Of a stretch of 60,445 bases of DNA, positions 17,528 to 26,058 are shown piece by piece. The DNA comes from Gammaproteobacteria bacterium (lineage in GTDB: Bacteria > Pseudomonadota > Gammaproteobacteria > Pseudomonadales > Halieaceae), in assembly GCA_024686215.1 (NCBI GenBank), contig JAIBDN010000008.1:1-60445 (forward strand). The letters are read 5' to 3'. Position numbers and translations under genes: made by a program. A model generated the notes under the pieces. That model ran no database searches, was not told the origin of the DNA, and saw only the letters and a list, made by a program, of their open reading frames with translations. Each line of letters opens with the position of its first letter. Position 1 is the first letter of the stretch.

Positions 17528-19051
17528 ATGCGCTGGTGCAGAGCACTGTTGCTGTTTGGTGTGACAATGCTGTTGGCGCCCGCGGCGTTGGCGGAGACCT
17601 TTGATCAGCAAGTCGAAGCTGTGGTCAGGCCGCTGGCCAACGGTTTGTCAGCCGTGGTGTTCTATAAGGTTGACCTGTTCGGTCAGGCTTTCCCGTTGAT
17701 TGTATTGTGGCTGGCAATTGCTGCCGTATTTTTTACGCTCTACATGGGCTTTATCAATATCCGCGGTTTTGGCCTGGCCATCCGTCATGTGCGTGGGCAT
17801 TACCACAACCCCGCGGCCAATGGCGAAATCTCCCATTTTCAGGCGGTAGCCACCGCGGTGTCCGGCACCGTTGGCATCGGTAATATCGGCGGTGTCGCTG
17901 TGGCGATTGTCATCGGTGGCCCCGGCGCAGCTTTCTGGCTGGTGGTTGCCGGTTTTCTCTCTATGTCCACCAAGTTGGTGGAGTGTACCCTGGGGGTCAA
18001 ATACCGCCGCTACAACGATGATGGTTCTGTGTCCGGTGGCCCCATGTACTATCTGGAGCACTACCTGAGCTCACGCGGTGCACCCCGCCTGGGTAAGTTT
18101 TTGGGGGGGTTCTATGCCCTGGCGCTGGTCATCGGCTGCTTTGGTATCGGCAATATGTTTCAGTCGAACCAGGCCTATGTGCAGTTTGTCACTATCACCG
18201 GCGGTGAGCAGAGTTTCTTTGCTGACAGGGGCTGGTTGTTTGGTTTGTGTATAGCCGCCGCCGTGGGCGTAGTGATTATTGGCGGTATCAAATCCATTGC
18301 CCGGGTAGCGGCGCATATCGTACCGTTTATGGGGGTCCTGTATTGCGTCTGCGCGGTGATTATTATCGCCATGAGTGCCGAGCACGTGCCCGCGGCATTG
18401 CGCCTGATTATCGGTGGGGCCTTCAGTGCCCAGAGCGTCACCGGCGGTATGGTAGGAGCTCTTATCGTCGGCTTTCAGCGTGCATTGTTCTCCAACGAAG
18501 CGGGTATTGGTTCCGCTTCTATCGCGCACTCTGCGGTGCAGACAGATGAACCCGCATCGGAAGGGCTGGTGTCGCTGCTCGAGCCGTTTATCGATACCGT
18601 GGTGATATGCAGCCTGAGTTCGCTGGTGATTGTAACCACAGCATACCCCAATGGACTGATGGATGATGGTTTGGAAGGTATTGCGCTCACCTCTGCGGCG
18701 TTTGCGCACCACATCAGCTGGGCACCTTACCCCCTGGCCATCGCAGCCCTGCTATTTGCCTTCTCCACCAGTATTTCCTGGTCCTACTACGGACTGAAGG
18801 GCTGGACTTATCTGTTTGGCGAGGGGCGCTTTACACAAATACTATTCAAGGCGATATTCTGTGGTTTTATTGCCCTGGGTTGCATGATACAGCTCAGCGC
18901 AGTATTGGATTTTTCCGACGCCATGGTGTTTCTGATCGCCGTACCCAACATTCTCGGTCTGTATTTGTTCGCGCCAGAGGTTAAGCGCGAAGTGCAGAGT
19001 TATATGCGGCGGCTGCGGGCGGGCGAGGTACACGTCAATATCAAGGACTGA
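17528..19051 (+). CDS. Alanine/glycine:cation symporter (AGCS family)
   Basis: A 507-residue Na+- or H+-coupled amino acid symporter. A cleavable-looking signal with ALA-E near residue 22 precedes the usual set of about ten to eleven membrane helices. Family marks seen: GTVGIGNIGGVAVAI near 114-128 with the substrate-site glycines, GFYALALVIGCFGIGNM near 195, and RALFSNEAGIGSASIAH near 316-332, the AGCS signature. It is divergent from the amidoligase unit and convergent with the TauD-like gene, which ends 9 bases downstream. Together with the amidoligase and glutamyl hydrolase it suggests uptake of D/L-alanine or glycine for a peptide-like product; this link is inferred. Confidence 0.93.
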   Translation: MRWCRALLLFGVTMLLAPAALAETFDQQVEAVVRPLANGLSAVVFYKVDLFGQAFPLIVLWLAIAAVFFTLYMGFINIRGFGLAIRHVRGHYHNPAANGEISHFQAVATAVSGTVGIGNIGGVAVAIVIGGPGAAFWLVVAGFLSMSTKLVECTLGVKYRRYNDDGSVSGGPMYYLEHYLSSRGAPRLGKFLGGFYALALVIGCFGIGNMFQSNQAYVQFVTITGGEQSFFADRGWLFGLCIAAAVGVVIIGGIKSIARVAAHIVPFMGVLYCVCAVIIIAMSAEHVPAALRLIIGGAFSAQSVTGGMVGALIVGFQRALFSNEAGIGSASIAHSAVQTDEPASEGLVSLLEPFIDTVVICSLSSLVIVTTAYPNGLMDDGLEGIALTSAAFAHHISWAPYPLAIAALLFAFSTSISWSYYGLKGWTYLFGEGRFTQILFKAIFCGFIALGCMIQLSAVLDFSDAMVFLIAVPNILGLYLFAPEVKREVQSYMRRLRAGEVHVNIKD

Positions 19052-19060
19052 ATTAACCCT

Positions 19061-19885
19061 TCAATAGGGCTTGTCACCGTCTATAGTGATTCTTTCCATG
19101 CGTCGATGTGCCGGGAAATAATCGTTGACCGGCTTGTGTTGGGTACTGCGGTTGTCCCAGATAGCAATGCTGTGTGCTTGCCATTGAAAGCGACAGGTGT
19201 ATTCCACCGTAGTGATATGCGCAAATAGCATATTCAGCAAAGCTTCGCTCTCTGCCGGCCGCAAGCCCTCAATATGCGTGGTGAACAGCGAGTTCACAAA
19301 TATTACTTTCTTCCTGGTCTCAGGGTGAATGCGAATTACCGGGTGGCGCACCGGTGGATGGCTTGCCACTGCCTCTTGCAGACGTTCCCCTCCGCCAGGT
19401 TCTGCCAGGCTCTCTTTGAAGCCGTGAGCGAAGTCGTGCACTGCGGTCAGGCTACCAAGGAATTTCTGCATAGGGGACGACAGGCCGTCGTAGGCTGCGG
19501 TCATGCTGGACCACAGGGTGTCGCCTCCTTTGGGCGGGGTGATTACGGACTTGAGCACAGTGCCCATGGGAGGATGTTCGCGGAAGGTCATGTCCGAATG
19601 CCACGCCTCGATTTTTGTCGGCTTTTCCGCGGTGCTCTCCAGTATGGTGATTTCCGGGAAGCCCGCTATTGTGGCGTAGGCGGGATGGGTCTGCAGCGGA
19701 CCGAACGACAGTGCCAGAGCTTTTTGCCGCGCGGAGCTGATATCCTGCTCGCGGAAAAATATTACCTCGTATTCATTGAGCAGTTTGCGTATGCGCAGGG
19801 TATTTTCCTGGTTCAGCTCCTGTGACAGATCCAGGCCATGGATTTCGGCACCCAGCGCCCCGGCCATTGGTTTGATTTCCAGCAT
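19061..19885 (-). CDS. TauD/TfdA family Fe(II)/2-oxoglutarate dioxygenase
   Basis: A 274-residue non-heme iron dioxygenase. The facial triad is visible as His96-x-Asp98 (WHSD) and His250 in STQHKPVNDY, with Arg265 in RRMERITI in place to bind 2-oxoglutarate. The family couples 2-oxoglutarate decarboxylation to hydroxylation, as in taurine or 2,4-D degradation. The gene has no sulfonate transporter neighbours, so taurine use is not supported. It is a single gene with about 95 bases to the histidine kinase stop upstream. Substrate unknown. Confidence 0.9.
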   Translation of the reverse strand: MLEIKPMAGALGAEIHGLDLSQELNQENTLRIRKLLNEYEVIFFREQDISSARQKALALSFGPLQTHPAYATIAGFPEITILESTAEKPTKIEAWHSDMTFREHPPMGTVLKSVITPPKGGDTLWSSMTAAYDGLSSPMQKFLGSLTAVHDFAHGFKESLAEPGGGERLQEAVASHPPVRHPVIRIHPETRKKVIFVNSLFTTHIEGLRPAESEALLNMLFAHITTVEYTCRFQWQAHSIAIWDNRSTQHKPVNDYFPAHRRMERITIDGDKPY

Positions 19886-19979
19886 GATTAGATCCGGCTA
19901 TTCAGATGCGCGTAAGTCTAGCACCTGCAAATCTTGTGACCAGATGCAAAGGGCAGATTTTATCGCGGCTTGCACTGCC

Positions 19980-21359
19980 CTAATGACTGTCCTGTTCGGC
20001 GGGTAGGCTTACACTGAGCAGCAGGCCGTGGCCGGTATTACTGGCGTTAATCTTGCCACCGTGCCGCTCGATAGCGCGCCGTGCGATAGCAAGCCCCAGG
20101 CCATAGCCGCCGGATTCACGCGTACGTGCAGTGTCCACGCGATAGAATTCGCCGAAAATATGTGCCAGTTCCTCATCCGGTACACCGGGCCCCTGGTCTT
20201 CCACTGTCACCAAAAAATATTCGCCTTGTTGGCGCAAGTGGATGCTTACCCGGGTATTCTCATCAGTGTGGCGCAACGCATTGCGCAAGATGTTATCGAA
20301 GCTTTTGTGCAACAGGTCAGCACTGCTGGCGACCACCGCCTGCTCTATATCACTGTCAAAGCTTACCTGTTTGTGCATCGTCTGACCCTCAAAATTGGCG
20401 TCCGCGCCAAGCTGTCGCAGTAGCTGTGCCAGGTCGATATGGGTATCCAGGGTGATATTGGTTGTTTGCGAGGACAGCAACTGTTCTATCAGTTCGTCCA
20501 GTCGCTCGGTCTCATGTTCGATGCGCCGCAAGTGAGTGAGAAGATTCTGCGGGTCGTCTTCAGCCAGTGCCAACGCTACTCTCAGGCGCGCCAGAGGTGA
20601 ACGCAATTCATGGGACACATCGCCCAGCAGGCGTCGCTGTGCGTCAATGCGTTGCTGCAGTTGCGCTGCCATACTATTGAAATCGCGCGCCAGTTCATCG
20701 GTTTCGTCACCGCCACGATCGCGTACTTTAATACGGGTGTCCAGCGCGCCGCCGGCCAGCCTGCGTGAAGCGGATTGCAGTTTCTTGAGACGGTTGGTCA
20801 TAAGGCGCGACAGTCCGAAACAGACCAGTCCGCTGATGACCACTGCCAGGCTAATACGTAGCCACAAATTACCCCCCAGAGCCTGCAGCAGGCCTGTGGT
20901 CGATTTGGGAAACGCAAACACAGCGTTCAATTGGCCCACCGGTTGACGGTGAATAGTATGGGCCAGGAAGTGCTCTCCCGAGATGTCTGCGAGTGCCCTG
21001 CGCCGGCCTGGTCGCAGCTGTGCAGCTGTTCCAGCAACCGCGTTGGGTACTTCGCGCGCATACAAGTCGCTACCGTCTACCTGTAGCAGGTAGATGTCTA
21101 TGTTGTGCTCGCGTTTGATGCGCACAAGTAATTCACGCAATTCTTCCTCGGGCAAATGCTGCAGGTTATACAGGGTGCGCAACACGAAGCGCCTGGGTGG
21201 TCCAGGGTGGCGCTGGCCTTCGCGCTGGAAATTTTCTGCGCGGTTCTCCGGGCGGCTGTCGAAATACTGACTGCTTAGCATCCAACTGCCGAGGATAGCC
21301 GTGGTTACCAGCCAGAAACCGAAAAATATCTTGATAAACAGATTGCCGCGCAGGGTCAT
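19980..21359 (-). CDS. Sensor histidine kinase, CpxA-like
   Basis: A 459-residue membrane sensor. One N-terminal membrane helix (about 10-28), a periplasmic domain to about 155, a second helix near 158-178, a HAMP linker with RLKKLQSASRRLAGGALD, then the HisKA box GDVSHELRSPLARLRVAL near 245-262, and an ATPase domain with N box NILRNALRHT, EDQGPGVPDEE and GGYGLGLAIARR. It follows the response regulator by 3 bases. CpxA-type kinases sense envelope stress. Because the downstream side abuts the cbb3 assembly genes, copper or respiratory-complex stress is a possible input, but no sensing residue can be named. Confidence 0.9.
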   Translation of the reverse strand: MTLRGNLFIKIFFGFWLVTTAILGSWMLSSQYFDSRPENRAENFQREGQRHPGPPRRFVLRTLYNLQHLPEEELRELLVRIKREHNIDIYLLQVDGSDLYAREVPNAVAGTAAQLRPGRRRALADISGEHFLAHTIHRQPVGQLNAVFAFPKSTTGLLQALGGNLWLRISLAVVISGLVCFGLSRLMTNRLKKLQSASRRLAGGALDTRIKVRDRGGDETDELARDFNSMAAQLQQRIDAQRRLLGDVSHELRSPLARLRVALALAEDDPQNLLTHLRRIEHETERLDELIEQLLSSQTTNITLDTHIDLAQLLRQLGADANFEGQTMHKQVSFDSDIEQAVVASSADLLHKSFDNILRNALRHTDENTRVSIHLRQQGEYFLVTVEDQGPGVPDEELAHIFGEFYRVDTARTRESGGYGLGLAIARRAIERHGGKINASNTGHGLLLSVSLPAEQDSH

Positions 21360-21362
21360 GGC

Positions 21363-22061
21363 TTAATTATCGCTGCTATTGACGGTGAATTGGTAGCCTA
21401 CGCCACGCACGCTGATAATCAGGTTCTCACCACCACCGGTTGCCAGTTTCTTGCGGATTTTGCTGACATGCACATCAATACTGCGATCGTAGGCCGACAG
21501 GGCACGCCCCAGTGCTTGTTGACTGAGTGCTTCCTTCTCCACCACCGTGCCAGCCTGTTGCATTAAGGCCTGCAATACGTTGAATTCGGCGCTGGTCAAA
21601 TGCAGGTCTACGCCGGCGTGGCTGGCATTGCGCTGGGCAGGGTTGATGATCACCTCGCCTACCTGTAGCGGGCCTTTAGCCTGTTCCTGTGAGGATAGTT
21701 GTGCCCGGCGCAATATCGCACGCAGCCGCGCCGCGAGCTCGCGCGGGTTACAGGGTTTGGGCAGGTAATCATCCGCCCCCATTTCCAGCCCGACGATGCG
21801 GTCGGTTGCTTCACCGCGGGCGGTAAGCATCAGCACAGGGGTGTCGCTGAAGCCGCGTAATTGGCGCAGCACATCGAGCCCCTGAAGTCCGGGTAGCATT
21901 ATATCCAGTACGATTGCATCGTAAGAGTGCTGTCGACAGTGTTCCACAGCGACTGCGCCGTCGTGTACTGCGCTCGAGCGGAAGCCCTCCAGGTGCAGAA
22001 AGTCAGCAAGCAGTGTGCACAGCTCCCTGTCGTCATCGATAATCAGGATATGGGCGCTCAT
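21363..22061 (-). CDS. OmpR-family response regulator, CpxR-like
   Basis: A 232-residue response regulator. Receiver residues seen: Asp9-Asp10-Asp11, phospho-acceptor Asp53 in VLDIMLPG, and the conserved lysine in LPKPCNPREL near 103. The C-terminal winged-helix DNA-binding domain contains DVHVSKIRKKL and VRGVGYQF. I place the start at ATG 22061, since the receiver begins at once and 19 additional upstream codons match nothing in the family. A CpxR-like box lies about 85 bases upstream, suggesting autoregulation. It forms an operon with the kinase gene. Confidence 0.9.
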   Translation of the reverse strand: MSAHILIIDDDRELCTLLADFLHLEGFRSSAVHDGAVAVEHCRQHSYDAIVLDIMLPGLQGLDVLRQLRGFSDTPVLMLTARGEATDRIVGLEMGADDYLPKPCNPRELAARLRAILRRAQLSSQEQAKGPLQVGEVIINPAQRNASHAGVDLHLTSAEFNVLQALMQQAGTVVEKEALSQQALGRALSAYDRSIDVHVSKIRKKLATGGGENLIISVRGVGYQFTVNSSDN

Positions 22062-22144
22062 TGCGCTGTCTCTGCAGTGTAGAGACTGTAGTGTGGAGAA
22101 GACGGGATGCAATGTCACCCGAACTTAACCCGGGTGCGTATTTC

Positions 22145-22159
22145 TTAACAATTTTTTAC
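22145..22159 (-). promoter_or_regulatory. Candidate CpxR box
   Basis: The minus strand reads GTAAA-AAATT-GTTAA, matching the CpxR consensus GTAAA-N5-GTAAA at nine of ten positions. It sits 84 bases before the response regulator start, which would suit autoregulation as known for cpxRA. Seen in sequence; function inferred. Confidence 0.5.
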
Positions 22160-22209
22160 ACAGGGAAAAACATTGCGCCATCCTTGCCGGCGAGTGCCTG
22201 GATGGGTTG

Positions 22210-22920
22210 TCAGCCGTGGTGTTGGTGCGCTTTCTCGCTCTGCCCCTGTGCGCCGTGACTGGCGTGGTTGCCATGCGCAGCCGTCTGGTAGAGTGTCCAC
22301 GCGCCGGAGATAAGCAGTAGTACGGCAATTACCAGTTTAAGACCGCGGCGGCGCAAAAACCCTTGCAGGCGATCGGCCCCCAGGCTCGTGGCCAGCATGG
22401 CTGGCAGGGTGCCGAGACCGAAACACAGCATCATCAGGGCCGATGCCGCAGCACTTTGTGCCGTTGCCGCCCAGGCCAGGCTGCTGTAGATCAGTCCGCA
22501 TGGCATCAGGCCCCAACACAGTCCCAGGGCAAACCCCTGGCGCCAGTGCCGTACCGGCAGCCAGCGTGAGCTGAGTTTCTGTACCGGTTGCCACAACACC
22601 GCACCGGCGCGCTCCAGTCGGGCCATACCGTGCCACCAGCCGGCGATAGATAAACCCATGCCGATCAGTAGCACGCCTGCCAGGTAACGCAGCCCCAGGG
22701 TCCAGGCGCTGATATCGATGCTGCCAGCCGCGAAACCCAGCAGGGCGCCCAGCGCGGTATAGCTGGCGATGCGTCCACCGTGATAGGAGAGGGTGACGGC
22801 GCTGTTACGCTGGCCGCCGAGGTTAAGCGCAGCGGCAATCCCGCCGCACATGCCCAGGCAATGTCCGGCGCCGGCCAATCCCAGGGCGAAGGCACTGCCC
22901 AGTTGGGTGAGTTCAATCAA
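22210..22920 (-). CDS. Sulfite exporter TauE/SafE / UreH-2-like membrane protein with His-rich tail
   Basis: A 236-residue polytopic membrane protein. The first helix carries GHCLGMCGGIAAAL (about 18-31), the metal-site-like motif of the UreH-2/TauE-like group that accompanies cbb3 oxidase assembly genes in many proteobacteria. The end is rich in histidine (HGNHASHG and KAHQHHG), compatible with copper or nickel binding. It overlaps ccoS by 4 bases, so it belongs to the ccoGHIS unit. A role in copper supply to the CuB site of cbb3 oxidase fits context better than sulfite export; this is inference. Confidence 0.85.
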   Translation of the reverse strand: MIELTQLGSAFALGLAGAGHCLGMCGGIAAALNLGGQRNSAVTLSYHGGRIASYTALGALLGFAAGSIDISAWTLGLRYLAGVLLIGMGLSIAGWWHGMARLERAGAVLWQPVQKLSSRWLPVRHWRQGFALGLCWGLMPCGLIYSSLAWAATAQSAAASALMMLCFGLGTLPAMLATSLGADRLQGFLRRRGLKLVIAVLLLISGAWTLYQTAAHGNHASHGAQGQSEKAHQHHG

Positions 22921-23111
22921 GGTTTGTTGTCCGTGTCAGTGTCTTGTTCGATCTTGTCGGTCGTTGCGGGTGGATCATCATCCGCCAAAATGCGCCAGGC
23001 TTCCTTGTCCAGGTCGTCGTACTGGCCGTTGTCGATGGCCCACAGCAGCAGCTTGATGGCGATGACACAAAACACCAGTGCGATAGGAATCAATAGATAC
23101 AGACTGTCCAC
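22917..23111 (-). CDS. ccoS: cbb3-type cytochrome oxidase assembly protein CcoS
   Basis: A 64-residue small membrane protein starting with GTG at 23111. One N-terminal helix (about 4-28) is followed by the family's NGQYDDLDKEAWRILADDD segment. CcoS is needed to insert heme b and copper into CcoN. It lies 13 bases after ccoI and overlaps the TauE-like gene by 4 bases. Length and order match the ccoGHIS clusters of other proteobacteria. Confidence 0.93.
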   Translation of the reverse strand: MDSLYLLIPIALVFCVIAIKLLLWAIDNGQYDDLDKEAWRILADDDPPATTDKIEQDTDTDNKP

Positions 23112-23124
23112 TTACTGTTGCTCT

Positions 23125-25563
23125 CTACCTTGGGAAGCGTCTATTTAACCGCAGGGAATTAATCACTACCAGCAGAGAACTCAGTGACATGCCGATGGCC
23201 GCGGCCCACGGTGGAACGAAACCCGCTGCGGCCAGCGGAATAGCGCAAAGATTGTAGGCCAGGGCCCAGGCAAAATTTTGCAGGATAATACGGCGGCATT
23301 GGCGTGCTTTGTGCCAGGTGCTGATGATAGCGCCAAGGTCGCCGCCCACAATAACAAAATCAGCCTGGGTGCGGGCCAGGTCAGTGGCGCCAGCCACCGC
23401 GAAAGAGGCGTCGGCCAGGCCCAGTACCGGCGCATCATTCAGACCGTCGCCCACCATGCTGACGATCGCTCCTCTGGCCTGCAGCTCACGCACACGGGCC
23501 ATTTTTTCCTGCGGCTGCATCCCGTAGTTTACCTCGGTGATGCCCAGCTGACGGGCCAGTAAGGGGCCCTGTTGCGAACTGTCACCGGTCAGTAATTCCA
23601 CCGCAAGGCCGGCACGGATGGCCTCATCAATCACCGCTGGTGCCTCAACACGGGTGCGGTCACTCAGTCCTATCCAGGCCAGGGGTATTTGATCCTGGCA
23701 CAGCGCAATCCAGTAGAGATCGGTGTCGGGCGCAGGTGCCAGCGCGTGGGACAGTTCACGGCAGTACGCTTCGCTACCCATGCGATAGATACTGCTGTTA
23801 TGCCTGCCTTGTACGCCGGCGCCAACCTGATAGCTGATAGCGGAAAAGTCCCCGGCTGCACTGATCTCTGAAAATGCCTTGGCTATCGGATGTGTAGCGT
23901 ACTGCTGTAGTGCAGCCGCGATGCGCAATATGCGCGGTTCATCCTCTTGCCCCAGCGGGATTACTCGCGCCACGGCCAGCGTTCCCTCGGTCAAGGTGCC
24001 GGTTTTATCGAATACCAGGTGCGTGGCACGAGCCAGAGCTTCCAGAGCGTTCTCTGTGCGCACTATGACGCCGCTGGCGCGCAGTGCGCTGGCGGCACTG
24101 GTCAAGGCAGCCGGCGTCGCCAGGGCCAGGGCACAGGGACAACTTATCACCAGTACCGAAAGCGTCACCCACAATGCCTGCTGTGGATCAATCTGGTACC
24201 ACACCAGGCCAGTGGCTGAGGTGACGACAAGTATCCCGGCTACAAACCAGGAGGCGATACGGTCCGCCAATTTTGCCAGGCGTGGCTTTTCTGTTTGGGC
24301 CTGCTCCACCGAGCGCTGCAGCGCGGCCAGCCGGCTATCGCGATAGGAGCCGCACACCTGCGCTTCCACTGCCGCCTCGACATTGACCGTTCCGGCGTAC
24401 ACGGTATCGCCCGGGGCAACACTGCGCGGGAGGTGCTCACCATTGAAAGTGTCTTCGTTTACCGCACTCTCTCCGGCCATTACCAGGCCATCCACGGGTA
24501 TGGTGTCTCCAGCCTTTAGCAGTACCCGGTCCCCATCCTGTAGTTGCATACGTGGTATAGACTGCCACTGCCCCTCACGCTGTGCGCTGACGGCAGCGGG
24601 CAGTGTGCTTTGCGCATCGAACCAGGTAAGTGTGTGGCGCTGTCGCACCCGGTGCTCCAGAAAGCGGCCCAGCAGCAGGAAAAAGGTAAACATCACCACT
24701 GAGTCAAAATACACCTGCCCGGTCCCGCTGAATGTGGCCCAGGCACTTGCGCCCCAGGCCAGCCCAATAGCCAGGGCGACCGGCAGGTCCATTACCAGGC
24801 TGCCCTGTTTCAGGTGGCGCCAGGCGGCGCTGAAGAACGGTCTGGCAGAATAGAACACGATGAAGCTGGCCACTATCAGGCTGACTCCGCGCAGCAGTCC
24901 CTGGTAGCGTAAATCAATCCCTTGAATGTCGCCCGCGTGCAGGGCGATGGCAAACATGCCTACCTGCATCATGCCCAGTCCCGCAACGCCCAGGCGGCGC
25001 AATTCAATGCGGTACTCCTGTTCCATCTGCTGCCGCTGGATATTGGCCTGGAACGGACGCGGTCGGTAGCCGAGTGTCTCCACCCGGGCGAAAATTTCGC
25101 TGAGCGGGAGAACGGACGGATCGTAGCGTATATCCAGTCTGGATTGCTGCAGATTCACCAGTGCGCGCTGCACACCGGGCAGGCGTGACAGGGACTGCTC
25201 GATCAACCAGGTGCAGGCCGCACAGGTGATGCCGCCCAGTAATAAACGCGCGCTGCGCGTGGCGTCATCGTGTGGTTCGGTGAATGTGGCGGCAAGTTCC
25301 GGGTCATCGTAGATCAGGTACTGTTCAGGTGTTGCCGCCGCTTCAGGACTGGGTCGCTCGTTGTATGCGGTGCGCTGCTGGTAGAAATTTCCCAGACCAC
25401 TGCCTGCGATCATACTGGCTACAGCGCGACACCCGGGACAGCACATGGGGCGTAATTCCCCGGCAATCTCGATGTCCAGCGTTAATCCAGCGGGAACCTG
25501 CTCCCCGCAGTGATAGCAAACGCTGTCAGGTGTCAGTGAGGATGGGTCAGTGGAGGAGGGCAT
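23125..25563 (-). CDS. ccoI: Copper-exporting P1B-type ATPase CcoI for cbb3 assembly
   Basis: An 812-residue copper-transport ATPase. Order of domains: an N-terminal cysteine-rich segment with CYHCG and CCPGC (about 17-45), a heavy-metal-associated domain with ITCAACTW near 112-119, membrane helices including the ion-site SCPCALA (about 480-486), the phosphorylated aspartate in FDKTGTLTEG (about 527-536) and the hinge VGDGLNDAPV near 725. CcoI-type pumps deliver Cu(I) to the periplasm for the CuB centre of cbb3 oxidase rather than for detoxification. It overlaps ccoH by 17 bases and precedes ccoS, matching the ccoGHIS order. Confidence 0.95.
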   Translation of the reverse strand: MPSSTDPSSLTPDSVCYHCGEQVPAGLTLDIEIAGELRPMCCPGCRAVASMIAGSGLGNFYQQRTAYNERPSPEAAATPEQYLIYDDPELAATFTEPHDDATRSARLLLGGITCAACTWLIEQSLSRLPGVQRALVNLQQSRLDIRYDPSVLPLSEIFARVETLGYRPRPFQANIQRQQMEQEYRIELRRLGVAGLGMMQVGMFAIALHAGDIQGIDLRYQGLLRGVSLIVASFIVFYSARPFFSAAWRHLKQGSLVMDLPVALAIGLAWGASAWATFSGTGQVYFDSVVMFTFFLLLGRFLEHRVRQRHTLTWFDAQSTLPAAVSAQREGQWQSIPRMQLQDGDRVLLKAGDTIPVDGLVMAGESAVNEDTFNGEHLPRSVAPGDTVYAGTVNVEAAVEAQVCGSYRDSRLAALQRSVEQAQTEKPRLAKLADRIASWFVAGILVVTSATGLVWYQIDPQQALWVTLSVLVISCPCALALATPAALTSAASALRASGVIVRTENALEALARATHLVFDKTGTLTEGTLAVARVIPLGQEDEPRILRIAAALQQYATHPIAKAFSEISAAGDFSAISYQVGAGVQGRHNSSIYRMGSEAYCRELSHALAPAPDTDLYWIALCQDQIPLAWIGLSDRTRVEAPAVIDEAIRAGLAVELLTGDSSQQGPLLARQLGITEVNYGMQPQEKMARVRELQARGAIVSMVGDGLNDAPVLGLADASFAVAGATDLARTQADFVIVGGDLGAIISTWHKARQCRRIILQNFAWALAYNLCAIPLAAAGFVPPWAAAIGMSLSSLLVVINSLRLNRRFPR

Positions 25564-26053
25564 CGCCGAAATCGCCGGCCGTTACCGAGCCGTCCAGGCG
25601 CCATCCCTCAGGCTCACGCAGTTCCAGCGTCCAGTGCCAGCGGGGCGCCACCGTATGCTGCAGTCGCCCCTGGTATTGACCGGGAGCGCTGCGTATTAAC
25701 ACGACGGAAAAGTCCCGGTCAGCTTCCAGTGGGTGCGACAGTAGCAAATGCAGTTCGTGGGCAGTGGGCGATCCGGTAAGCGACACCACAACAGTCTCGC
25801 CAGTAACATTTAGAGTGGCATCTAATCCCAGTGCCTGCGCGCGCTGTTTCTTTTCCAATTGCCGATTGATGGCCAGGCCGGTCTTATAGTACTCATCGAC
25901 CACCAGGTCGTCTGCGTGACGGTGGGCGATGTACCAGGTACTGAGTCCTGCGACGACCACACTGGCAGGCAGCATGATTATGAACCAGGGCCAGAATTGA
26001 CGGTACCAGGGCTCAGTGTCCTCGCGGGGCAGGTGGTTAGTCATAGCAGTCAA
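25547..26053 (-). CDS. ccoH: FixH/CcoH-family cbb3 oxidase maturation protein
   Basis: A 168-residue protein with one N-terminal membrane helix (about 22-45: FWPWFIIMLPASVVVAGLS) followed by the family's DDLVVDEYYKTGLAINR segment and a periplasmic beta-rich domain. CcoH is required for stable cbb3 complex assembly and contacts CcoP. It is positioned 5 bases after ccoG and overlaps ccoI. An internal ATG three codons in is an equally possible start. Confidence 0.92.
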   Translation of the reverse strand: MTAMTNHLPREDTEPWYRQFWPWFIIMLPASVVVAGLSTWYIAHRHADDLVVDEYYKTGLAINRQLEKKQRAQALGLDATLNVTGETVVVSLTGSPTAHELHLLLSHPLEADRDFSVVLIRSAPGQYQGRLQHTVAPRWHWTLELREPEGWRLDGSVTAGDFGDALLH

Positions 26054-26058
26054 TTGCC

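Noticed and set aside
18071..18712. Open frame of 213 codons antisense to the symporter
   Set aside because: His/Arg/Gln-rich product with no hydrophobic core; the plus strand encodes an AGCS transporter with its signature.
19061..19885. Taurine desulfonation operon
   Set aside because: The dioxygenase has no tauABC-like transporter genes beside it, so the substrate cannot be called taurine.
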